Origin: VRUE01 sp035698885
GTDB lineage: Bacteria; Actinomycetota; Thermoleophilia; Solirubrobacterales; 70-9
NCBI GenBank assembly: GCA_035698885.1
Contig: DASSBJ010000049.1
Location: forward strand, 1-5,305
Reading direction: 5' to 3'
DNA length: 5,305 nt
Below the pieces are notes generated by a model, which worked only from the letters and a program-made list of their open reading frames with translations, did no database searches and was not told the origin of the DNA. Every line of letters starts with the position of its first letter. The stretch's first letter is position 1. A program made the position numbers and the translations under genes. This document shows positions 1 through 5,305 of the stretch, in pieces.

Positions 1-658
1 GCTTGCGCGCCGCCGCGCCCTCGCGGGCGATCATCGCCAGGCCGACCAGAGCGCCGGCCAGCAGCGCCACGAGGATCGCGGGCCCGACGTTGCGGCCGAG
101 AAAGATCCCCATCGTCGCCGCCAGCTTGACGTCGCCGAGGCCCATTCCCTTCGGGTAGGCGAGCGCGGCGGCGAAGAGCGCGCCGCCCGCCGCCGCCGCG
201 GCGATCGCCCGCTCGGGCAGGCTGCCGGGGTCGCCGACGGCCGCGATCGCCGCGCCGGCGACCGCGGCGACGATCAGGACCTTGTTGGGGATGATCCGCC
301 GCTCGAGGTCGGTCAGCGTGATCGCCACGAGCGCGGTGACGAAGACGAGCCCCAGCGCGACCTCCCACGGCTCGTCCCAGAGGACGAGCACGGTGGCGGC
401 GTAGAGAACGCCCAGCGTCAGCTCGGTCAGCGGGTAGCGCGGCGAGATCGGCTCGCCGCAGCAGCGCGCCCGCCCGCGCAGCGCCAGCCAGGAGAAGACC
501 GGCACGTTGTCGTAGGCGGCGATCTGCGCCCCGCAGGCCGGGCAGCGGGAGCGCGGCCCGACGATCGACTCGCCGCGCGGCACCCGGTGGGCGACGACGG
601 TGACGAAGCTGCCGGCGAGGAGCCCTCCGAGGAAGGCGAAGACCGCGGCGGCGGCCAT
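1..658 (-). CDS. pilD: Prepilin peptidase / N-methyltransferase, A24 family (3' end outside window)
   Basis: This integral membrane aspartic protease cleaves the short leaders of type IV prepilins at the cytoplasmic face of the membrane; family members often also methylate the new N-terminus. The 219 residues present show an N-terminal helix (about 5-22), then the cytoplasmic Cys domain with CPAC at 39-42 and CC at 66-67 followed by GEPISPRYPLTE, then hydrophobic segments. Both catalytic Asp motifs are intact: TDLERRIIPN (D117) and GMGLGD (D176). Family members are usually about 250 residues, so only the last membrane segment should be missing. ATG at 658 is chosen because it lies 3 bases after the stop of the preceding prepilin gene, and AGAAGG (minus strand, 669-674) sits 10 bases upstream inside that gene. 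All eight Glu codons are GAG, unlike the prepilin gene before it. The second Cys pair is adjacent instead of CxxC. The family call is secure; whether it methylates as well as cleaves cannot be read here. Confidence 0.95.
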   Translation of the reverse strand, partial: MAAAAVFAFLGGLLAGSFVTVVAHRVPRGESIVGPRSRCPACGAQIAAYDNVPVFSWLALRGRARCCGEPISPRYPLTELTLGVLYAATVLVLWDEPWEVALGLVFVTALVAITLTDLERRIIPNKVLIVAAVAGAAIAAVGDPGSLPERAIAAAAAGGALFAAALAYPKGMGLGDVKLAATMGIFLGRNVGPAILVALLAGALVGLAMIAREGAAARK

Positions 659-668
659 CGCTCAGCCG
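656..668 (-). promoter_or_regulatory. Stop-start coupling junction, prepilin to peptidase
   Basis: On the minus strand this reads CGGCTGAGCGATG: the TGA of the PilV-like gene, three bases, then ATG of the peptidase. The same 13 bases occur at 2153-2165 between the two prepilin genes. A ribosome finishing one gene can restart on the next. Here a Shine-Dalgarno-like AGAAGG lies just upstream. Confidence 0.6.
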
Positions 669-2155
669 CCTTCTTCTTCGGCGCCGCCTTCCAGCGGCGT
701 CTTCGTATCGACCTCGAGCCGGGTCGGGTAATTCGGATGGTCGTACATGATCGGTATCGCGTCGGCGGGGGTGTTGGCGCGGTCGACGCTGAGTGCGACG
801 CCGAGCCGTCGGTTCGCGGGAATCACCCGCGGCGCTTCCTGGAATTCCATCGTCAGGCGGATCTTCGCCCAGTAGTTTCGCGGCCAGTAGCCGTTTCCCT
901 CCGGCTGGTAGGTCCAGTAGGGGTTGCCGTCGCCGGTGCCGATCAGCATCTCGTCCGTGGCTTCGGTTTCTTCGCCGGAGCCGCTTTCGGTGCGTTCGAA
1001 CAGGTAGACGCAGAGCGTGCCCGTGTAGAGCGCGTCGTTGAGCGTGCGCGTGTAGAACTCGAGCGTCACCTTGCCGCCCATTTCGAAGGCTTTCGGCAGC
1101 GGGTCGGTGACCCAGCGATGCGCCTGGGACTCGGGGTGGGTGGCGCCGGTCGGGACGTAGTGACAGCCACTGGTGTCGTCGCGGCGGATCTGCACCCCCT
1201 TGTCGGTGTCCGGGGTAGGCTCGAGGTAGAAGTCGTCGGAGTAGTCGTGCAGCGCCGGCAGGCTTTCGTCTTCCGGATAGAGGTCCGGCGCCCCGGCGAG
1301 CAGCAGGGCGTCCGGCGCACCCGGCTGTTCGCTTCCGGTCCGCGGCCCGCTCTCGCAGGTGCCGAGCGTGTTGTGCAGCAGGTGGTCTTCGGTGATTTCC
1401 TGGCGCACCGTTTCGCCGCTCGCCGCGCACGGCGTGTCGGAGAGGAAGAACTGCTGGGCGGTCACATCGGTGCCGTTGCCCCCTTCGCCACCGCCCCCGC
1501 CGCCGCCCCCTCCTTCAGGCGGTTCTTCTTCCGGCGGTTCTTCTTCGCTCGGCGGTTCTTCTTCTTCCACCTTGGGGTTGGTCACCGCCGACTGCACTTC
1601 GACATAGCCGGCTTCGCCGCCCTGGCTCACCGTCCGGTCCGGTTTGACCGCGACGACGATCTGCTTGTAGTCCTGTTCGCCTTCGCACAGTTCCGACGAG
1701 CAGGTCGGGTCGTTGCGCCAGACGACGTAGCGATACACGGTTCCCGTGACGCCGCCATGTTCGGTGTCGCCGCTGAAGAATTCCGATTCGGGACTGAACC
1801 CGGTTTCGCTGTTCACGTCGACCGGGAAGTAGGCCTGGGGCGGGTTGCCACGCTTCAGCGCGAAGAGGCCGCCGCTGACCCTGTAGTTCGGGCTCTTCTG
1901 GTTGGTCGAGGGGGCCGGCATCGCGTTCACCGCCAGTTCTTCATAGGGGATGCTGTGCAGCCGCTCCATCTCTTCCTGGGCGAGGTCGAGCGCAACCTGG
2001 GACGCCTTGGCGCGCTGCGCGTTGCGGGTCGCCGCGGCGAAGATGCCGAAGGTCGCCGCCGCCCCCATCACCAGCACGACCGCCGCCACCAGCACCTCGA
2101 TCATCGTCAGGCCGGCCTCGCCACCGCCGAGTCGCTTGTCGATCGACGCCCGCAT
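662..2155 (-). CDS. PilV-like type IV prepilin with acidic/poly-Gly linker and large C-terminal domain
   Basis: Class III prepilin-type signal: a 15-residue leader ends in EAG, followed by LTMIEVLVAAVVLVMG, so cleavage is predicted after G15, with the conserved Glu at mature position 5 (E20). The hydrophobic alpha-helix spans about 16-43 and continues into an amphipathic stretch (QVALDLAQEEMERLHSIPYEEL), as in PilV/PulI-type minor pilins. Residues 90-192 form a first globular region with C152 and C157. A linker at about 196-228 is Glu/Pro-rich and then nine consecutive Gly. Residues 231-486 form a second domain with alternating beta-like strands, ending in PIMYDHPNYPTRLEV, which resembles the last strands of galactose-binding-like jelly rolls (tentative). 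At 497 residues it is far longer than ordinary minor pilins (about 120-200). It starts 3 bases after the preceding prepilin stop, has no clear Shine-Dalgarno, and is probably translated by coupling. The prepilin call is firm; the ligand of the C-terminal domain is unknown. Confidence 0.9.
   Translation of the reverse strand: MRASIDKRLGGGEAGLTMIEVLVAAVVLVMGAAATFGIFAAATRNAQRAKASQVALDLAQEEMERLHSIPYEELAVNAMPAPSTNQKSPNYRVSGGLFALKRGNPPQAYFPVDVNSETGFSPESEFFSGDTEHGGVTGTVYRYVVWRNDPTCSSELCEGEQDYKQIVVAVKPDRTVSQGGEAGYVEVQSAVTNPKVEEEEPPSEEEPPEEEPPEGGGGGGGGGEGGNGTDVTAQQFFLSDTPCAASGETVRQEITEDHLLHNTLGTCESGPRTGSEQPGAPDALLLAGAPDLYPEDESLPALHDYSDDFYLEPTPDTDKGVQIRRDDTSGCHYVPTGATHPESQAHRWVTDPLPKAFEMGGKVTLEFYTRTLNDALYTGTLCVYLFERTESGSGEETEATDEMLIGTGDGNPYWTYQPEGNGYWPRNYWAKIRLTMEFQEAPRVIPANRRLGVALSVDRANTPADAIPIMYDHPNYPTRLEVDTKTPLEGGAEEEGG
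1478..1570 (-). repeat. Low-complexity coding repeat for the pilin inter-domain linker
   Basis: The plus strand carries three copies of ggcggttcttcttc (1518-1531, 1533-1546, 1551-1564), spaced 15 and 18 bases so the frame is kept. They encode Glu-Glu-Glu-Pro-Pro units. They are followed in the gene by a run of nine Gly codons (1487-1513). All Glu codons in the repeat are GAA. Such tracts can expand or contract by slippage in whole codons, changing linker length without breaking the gene. Confidence 0.85.
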
Positions 2156-2165
2156 CGCTCAGCCG
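2153..2165 (-). promoter_or_regulatory. Stop-start coupling junction between the two prepilin genes
   Basis: On the minus strand this reads CGGCTGAGCGATG, identical to the junction before the peptidase gene. No convincing Shine-Dalgarno precedes the ATG at 2155, which favours translational coupling over independent initiation. Confidence 0.55.
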
Positions 2166-2740
2166 AGGTAGCTCTGGATCCGCAGGCCGGCGCCATCGGT
2201 GATGGTGAGCTCGCCCCGCCCGTCGGGGTTTTCTATGTGCAGGGTGATGCCGACGTAGCTCGGTTCTTCGAGATTCGGTTCGTAGTTGAAGACGTTGGCG
2301 TTGTCGAGCCCGCTGACGAGCATCGTCGGCGTGCCTTCGCCGCCGGGCACTTCCGGGTCGGTCTCGGTGCGCGTGCATGCGGTCGTCGTGCAGCTGTAGG
2401 TGACCCGGCAGGAGATCGACGGGGCGCTTTCGTCGGGCTGCACACCGCCGCCGCATTCGGTGCGGCGCACCTGCGTCTCGAATTCGACCGTGGATCCACC
2501 GGCGCTGTAGACCTGGATGCCGTTGCGGATCTCGCGAGTCATCCGCTCGAGCACGTAGCGCGCCGTCGAGATTTCCTGCGTCTTCTTGCTCAGCTTCGGC
2601 TGGTCGCGGACGGCGCTGATCAGCATCGCGCAGGCGGCGCCGACGAGGATCACGCTCATCGCCGAGGCGACGAGCAGCTCGACCAGGGTCAGGCCGGCCT
2701 CGCGATCGTGGGCGGCGAGGTGGCGACGCAGCGCGCTCAT
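2159..2740 (-). CDS. PilW/PulJ-like minor type IV prepilin
   Basis: A 16-residue positively charged leader (MSALRRHLAAHDREAG) is followed by LTLVELLVASAMSVILVG. Cleavage is predicted after G16, with Glu at mature position 5 (E21) and a hydrophobic helix at about 17-43. The segment after it (TARYVLERMTREIRNGIQVY) is the helix extension typical of PilW/PulJ-type pseudopilins. The rest (80-193) is a beta-rich globular head with C96, C111, C117 and C122, enough for two disulfides outside the cell; C37 lies in the helix. Length 193 fits minor pilins. The ATG overlaps the stop of the upstream secreted-protein gene (ATGA), and the stop is 3 bases before the next prepilin, so it sits inside one operon with its processing peptidase. 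Its product would be expected at the pilus initiation or tip complex, by analogy with minor pilins. The prepilin class is certain; the PilW subfamily is judged from size and helix pattern only. Confidence 0.9.
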   Translation of the reverse strand: MSALRRHLAAHDREAGLTLVELLVASAMSVILVGAACAMLISAVRDQPKLSKKTQEISTARYVLERMTREIRNGIQVYSAGGSTVEFETQVRRTECGGGVQPDESAPSISCRVTYSCTTTACTRTETDPEVPGGEGTPTMLVSGLDNANVFNYEPNLEEPSYVGITLHIENPDGRGELTITDGAGLRIQSYLG

Positions 2741-5196
2741 CGCCGGCCCCGCTTGCGATGACGCGCGTGCTTGCGATGATGGCCGCCAACGCCGACGAGC
2801 TTGAAGACCCGCCGGCTCGGCTTCGCCTCCCAGACGCCGACCGCATTGACGGCCTTGACCCGGAAGACATGACGACCGCGGCCCAGCTTGCGCACCTTTG
2901 CCGGCGACTTGCAGCGGTGCCAGCGGTGACGGTCGAGCCGGCAGATGAACTTGGTGCCGGACTGGCCGGTCGAGTCGATGAAACGGAAGACCGGACGGCG
3001 AATGCGCGTCTTGAAGGCGGGGCCGAAGGTGATCCTGCTCTGCGGCGTCCGGTAGCGGGGGCCGCCGGAGCTTTCGCGCGCGCCGCCGCCCGTCGAGACC
3101 GGCGGTCGCGAGACCCCACCGCCACCACCGCTGCCGCCGCCCCCCGAGCCCACTTCGTTCTGCTGGCGATAGACGACTTCCCCCGTGCAGGCGGAGACGA
3201 AGCCGTTGGCTTCGGCGGTCGCGTGGAAGGTGCTGGTCGAGCCGGAGGCGACGTGCACGGCGATACCGGGCCCTTCGAGCTGCGCGACGCTGCCCGTCCC
3301 CACCGGCTCCCCCGAGCAGTTGACGGTCGAGTAGAGCTTGACCGACGCTCCGGGCGCCCCCGGGTCCGAGCCGAGCACGCGCGGATCGGTCGAGGCGGCC
3401 GGCGACTGCGGATCGGTGCCGTCGAGGCCCGGGCCGGGCGGCGCCAGTTCTGCTTCCAGCCCTTTGCTGTTGCCGCGCGAGACCAGCAGCGGACCGCCGC
3501 CGGTGCGCGCGTAGACGTCTTCGTCGCTGTCGTCGTCGGCTTCCGTCAGCTGCTCTTCGCTGGTGAAATAGACGAGGCTGCCATCAGCCGACACGGCACG
3601 CAGCTGCGCCGGGAAGGGCCCGTTGCCGCGGTAGGGCCCGCCGCCTTCGGCCTGCTGGCCGAGCGAGACAAGCGTCGTCGCGCCGCCGCCCCGTTCGTAG
3701 ACGTCGGTCTGTTCGTCGCTGTCGCCGAATGCGGTGAGCGCGCCTTCCGGTTCGGCCGGGGCAAGCGCTTCGTCGGTGACGAAGAAGACCTTCGAGCCGT
3801 TGGCGGAGGCGCCCGCGAAGCCGGCGTCGCTTTCGCCGTTGCCGCATTCGGGGTCCGTACAGCTTGCGCCGGGCAAGGAGACGAGCACGGTCGCTTCGGT
3901 TTCGAGGTTCCGCGAGTACACGTCGGTGCGGTTGTCGCCATCGGCTTCCGCCAGCTTGCCGGCCGTGCTGAAGATCGCCAGCAAGCCGTCCGCGGAGACC
4001 CAGTTGAGTTCTGGCGCCTCACCGCCGGTGTCGCAGGAGGGGCAGGACGAATCGCGTTCGGAGACCAGCTCGGTCGTCCCGCCGCCGCGTGCGTAGATGT
4101 CGACGGCGGAGTCGGTGTCGGCGCCGGAGAAGGAATCGGTGGTCGAGAAGAAGGCCTTGCTGCCGTCTGCCGAGCCGGCCAGGAGGCCGGAGATGGCCGT
4201 GCCGTTTTCGCCCGCGGGACCGACCGAGGCGAGAGTCGCCGTGCCGCCTGACCAGTCGTAGACGTCCTGCTTTTCGTCGCTGTCGCCGGAGACGATCCGT
4301 TCGTCGGTCTCGAAGAAGACGTGTGCCCCGTTGGCAGAGATGGTGCTGGTGGCGGACGGAGGGCATGCGGTGTTCGGGCACGGTTCCGGCCCCACCCCGG
4401 GCGTGCTGACGAGCTTCGTTTCGACGCTTCCCAGGTCCCGCTCGTAGAGGTCGGCTTCGCCATCGGTGTCGGCGCCGACCAACGGTTCGGCGGTCGAGAA
4501 GATCGCCTTCGTCCCATCTTCGGAGGCGCCGCGAAAGTCGATCGGCGCGGCGCCGGTGCCGCAGCTGCCCGAGCAGGCCGGACCGGCGACCGAGACCAGC
4601 GTCGTCCGTTCGGTGAGCAGGTTGCGGACGTAGAGGTCGGCGCCGCTGTCGGTGTCGGCGCTGTTGAGGCTCTCGGTGCTGACGAAGAAGACCCTGCGGC
4701 CAGCGTCGACGACTCCGCCCGGAACCGCTTCGGCGTCGGCCTCGGCGTTGCCGCAGTCCGACGCCGAGCAGGAGGGGTCGCCGGCCGAGACCAGCGTCGT
4801 CGTGCTTTCCACCACGTTGCGGGCGTAGATGTCGGTCGCGCTGTCGGTGTCGGCGGCGATGAGCCGCTCCTTGGTGGCGAAAAAGACCTCTTCGCCGTCC
4901 GGGCTGACCGCGACGAACTGCGCTGCGTAGGCGTCGTTGCCGCCGGTCGGGCCGAGCGAGGCCTCGCGGGTGACGTAGCCGAGACCCACCTCGGAGTCCC
5001 GCACGTAGACGTCGCTCTGGCTGTCGGTGTCGCCCGAGACGAGTTTGTCGGTGCTGCTGAAGACGGCGACGCCGCCGTCTTCGGAGATGCCCTCGAAGCG
5101 CGCGTCGGCGGCGTTCGCCGCCGGGGCGGACAGGGCAAGCACAGAGAGCGCCGCCAGGGCGCCGATGATCATGCGGAGTCTGGACTTCACCGCCAT
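2737..5196 (-). CDS. Secreted nine-repeat PD40/TolB-like propeller protein with two Ig-like modules and basic tail
   Basis: Residues 1-29 are a classic Sec signal peptide (MAVKSRLR, hydrophobic core, SAPAANA before ADARF); no lipobox Cys. Nine repeats of about 60 residues fill 34-565, each with a [SV]xDGxxVFFxT pair of strands, L-x-x-x-D-x-D-x-x-x-D-[VIL]-Y, then a TTLVS strand: the four-strand pattern of PD40/TolB-like propeller blades. The Asp triplet is present in all nine. Residues 619-677 form a small Ig-like module with C627/C670; 681-712 is a Gly/Ser-rich linker; 718-801 is a second Ig-like module with the FICRLD and C762-K-S-P signature; 802-819 is a His/Arg/Lys tail. All 14 Cys fall in close or in-domain pairs. 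ATG at 5196 is chosen for the signal peptide; an in-frame TTG at 5295 would bury it behind 33 residues and lies beside a hairpin. Its stop overlaps the next prepilin gene, implying a role with the pilus machinery. No catalytic motif is visible; function is inferred as surface binding. Confidence 0.88.
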   Translation of the reverse strand: MAVKSRLRMIIGALAALSVLALSAPAANAADARFEGISEDGGVAVFSSTDKLVSGDTDSQSDVYVRDSEVGLGYVTREASLGPTGGNDAYAAQFVAVSPDGEEVFFATKERLIAADTDSATDIYARNVVESTTTLVSAGDPSCSASDCGNAEADAEAVPGGVVDAGRRVFFVSTESLNSADTDSGADLYVRNLLTERTTLVSVAGPACSGSCGTGAAPIDFRGASEDGTKAIFSTAEPLVGADTDGEADLYERDLGSVETKLVSTPGVGPEPCPNTACPPSATSTISANGAHVFFETDERIVSGDSDEKQDVYDWSGGTATLASVGPAGENGTAISGLLAGSADGSKAFFSTTDSFSGADTDSAVDIYARGGGTTELVSERDSSCPSCDTGGEAPELNWVSADGLLAIFSTAGKLAEADGDNRTDVYSRNLETEATVLVSLPGASCTDPECGNGESDAGFAGASANGSKVFFVTDEALAPAEPEGALTAFGDSDEQTDVYERGGGATTLVSLGQQAEGGGPYRGNGPFPAQLRAVSADGSLVYFTSEEQLTEADDDSDEDVYARTGGGPLLVSRGNSKGLEAELAPPGPGLDGTDPQSPAASTDPRVLGSDPGAPGASVKLYSTVNCSGEPVGTGSVAQLEGPGIAVHVASGSTSTFHATAEANGFVSACTGEVVYRQQNEVGSGGGGSGGGGGVSRPPVSTGGGARESSGGPRYRTPQSRITFGPAFKTRIRRPVFRFIDSTGQSGTKFICRLDRHRWHRCKSPAKVRKLGRGRHVFRVKAVNAVGVWEAKPSRRVFKLVGVGGHHRKHARHRKRGRR
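3502..5097 (-). repeat. Nine tandem PD40-like repeats inside the secreted protein
   Basis: Repeat starts fall at protein residues 34, 94, 158, 221, 284, 337, 398, 460 and 532 of the 819-residue protein. The D-x-D-x-x-x-D triplets are at 56/58/62, 116/118/122, 181/183/187, 243/245/249, 305/307/311, 360/362/366, 419/421/425, 492/494/498 and 554/556/560. At DNA level gctgtcggtgtcggcg is identical in the second (4840-4855) and third (4645-4660) repeats. The eighth repeat carries about 10 extra residues before its Asp triplet. Confidence 0.85.
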
Positions 5197-5305
5197 CGTT
5201 CGTCTATCGGCTCGAATCGGCCATTCGCTTAGGCCCGCGCTGGACGCTTGGCCGAACGCGCGAGGGGCGGACCGCAAAGGTCCGCCCCTCGGCAACTCGG
5301 ATCAC
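5197..5305 (-). other. Non-coding leader upstream of the operon
   Basis: At least 109 bases lie between the chosen start codon and the window edge. I see no -10/-35 pair I would defend, and only a weak purine-rich GACGAACG before the ATG. Besides the 13-bp hairpin there is a direct repeat atcgg (5206-5210 and 5216-5220) and a short dyad cgaat-cggcc-attcg (5213-5227), both of which may be chance. An operon promoter is expected here by position. Confidence 0.5.
5261..5291. terminator. Perfect 13-bp inverted repeat, candidate factor-independent terminator
   Basis: CGAGGGGCGGACC (5261-5273), loop gcaaa (5274-5278), GGTCCGCCCCTCG (5279-5291). The stem is perfect and very GC-rich. Neither strand has a T-tract after it, so it is not a textbook intrinsic terminator. 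GC-rich stems without U-runs are often proposed as terminators in actinobacteria. It probably ends transcription of a gene beyond the right edge, but could be an operator or leader structure. Confidence 0.55.

Noticed and set aside
587..2761. Very long open frame on the plus strand across both prepilin genes (724 codons)
   Set aside because: It is antisense to genes with clear prepilin motifs. The translation is Arg/Ala/Gly/Val-rich with no domain, and such stop-free antisense frames are normal in high-GC DNA.
1941..3128. Minus-strand frame of 395 codons bridging three genes
   Set aside because: It is out of frame with the prepilin and Ig-like motifs and has no recognisable domain. There is no sign that the real frames are broken.
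2758..4251. Plus-strand open frame of 497 codons opposite the propeller gene
   Set aside because: It is a shadow of the repeat region; its GVGV/AVGV periodicity mirrors the Asp-rich repeats on the other strand.
3502..5097. Possible TolB of the Tol-Pal system
   Set aside because: Only the repeat type is similar. There is no TolB N-terminal domain, no Tol neighbours, and the C-terminal modules do not fit.
3546..5138. Second minus-strand frame of 530 codons inside the propeller gene
   Set aside because: The translation is Pro/Ser/Thr/Arg/Ala low complexity, as expected from a shifted frame of GC-rich repeats.
4321..5232. Plus-strand open frame of 303 codons opposite the first blades and signal peptide
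   Set aside because: Same shadow effect: the repeated VGVGA segments are the complement of the D-x-D blocks.
5197..5295. TTG start at 5295 giving an 852-residue propeller protein
   Set aside because: It would add 33 residues before an excellent Sec signal peptide and start at the foot of the hairpin. The ATG at 5196 fits far better.

Overview
This is a high-GC window whose genes all run on the minus strand. It looks like an actinobacterial chromosome. The secreted protein has PD40/TolB-like repeats followed by two Ig-like modules of a kind I associate with Thermoleophilia (Solirubrobacterales). That lineage call is an inference from protein style, not from a marker gene.

Layout in transcription order, right to left. 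5305-5197: non-coding leader with a perfect 13-bp inverted repeat and no recognisable promoter. 5196-2737: an 819-residue secreted protein with a signal peptide, nine PD40/TolB-like repeats each carrying D-x-D-x-x-x-D, two Ig-like C-terminal modules and a very basic tail. 2740-2159: a 193-residue type IV prepilin-like protein (PilW/PulJ style), overlapping the previous gene by 4 bases (ATGA). 2155-662: a 497-residue PilV-like prepilin with a Glu/Pro and poly-Gly linker and a large C-terminal beta-rich domain. 658-1: a prepilin peptidase (A24 family, PilD-like), cut by the left edge of the window. Junctions are a 4-base overlap, then gaps of 3 and 3 bases, so this is almost certainly one translationally coupled operon.

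Read together, the operon makes two pseudopilins and the enzyme that cleaves their leaders. The first gene is a large repeat-propeller protein, probably a surface partner. The arrangement recalls the minor-pilin/PilY1 operons of Proteobacteria, where a beta-propeller tip adhesin with an Asp-rich Ca-binding loop is encoded beside PilV and PilW. No homology to PilY1 is visible, so the parallel is one of architecture and context. It is the most interesting hypothesis in the window.

No RNA genes, mobile elements, CRISPR arrays or plus-strand genes are supported. The long open frames on the other strand are high-GC shadows.
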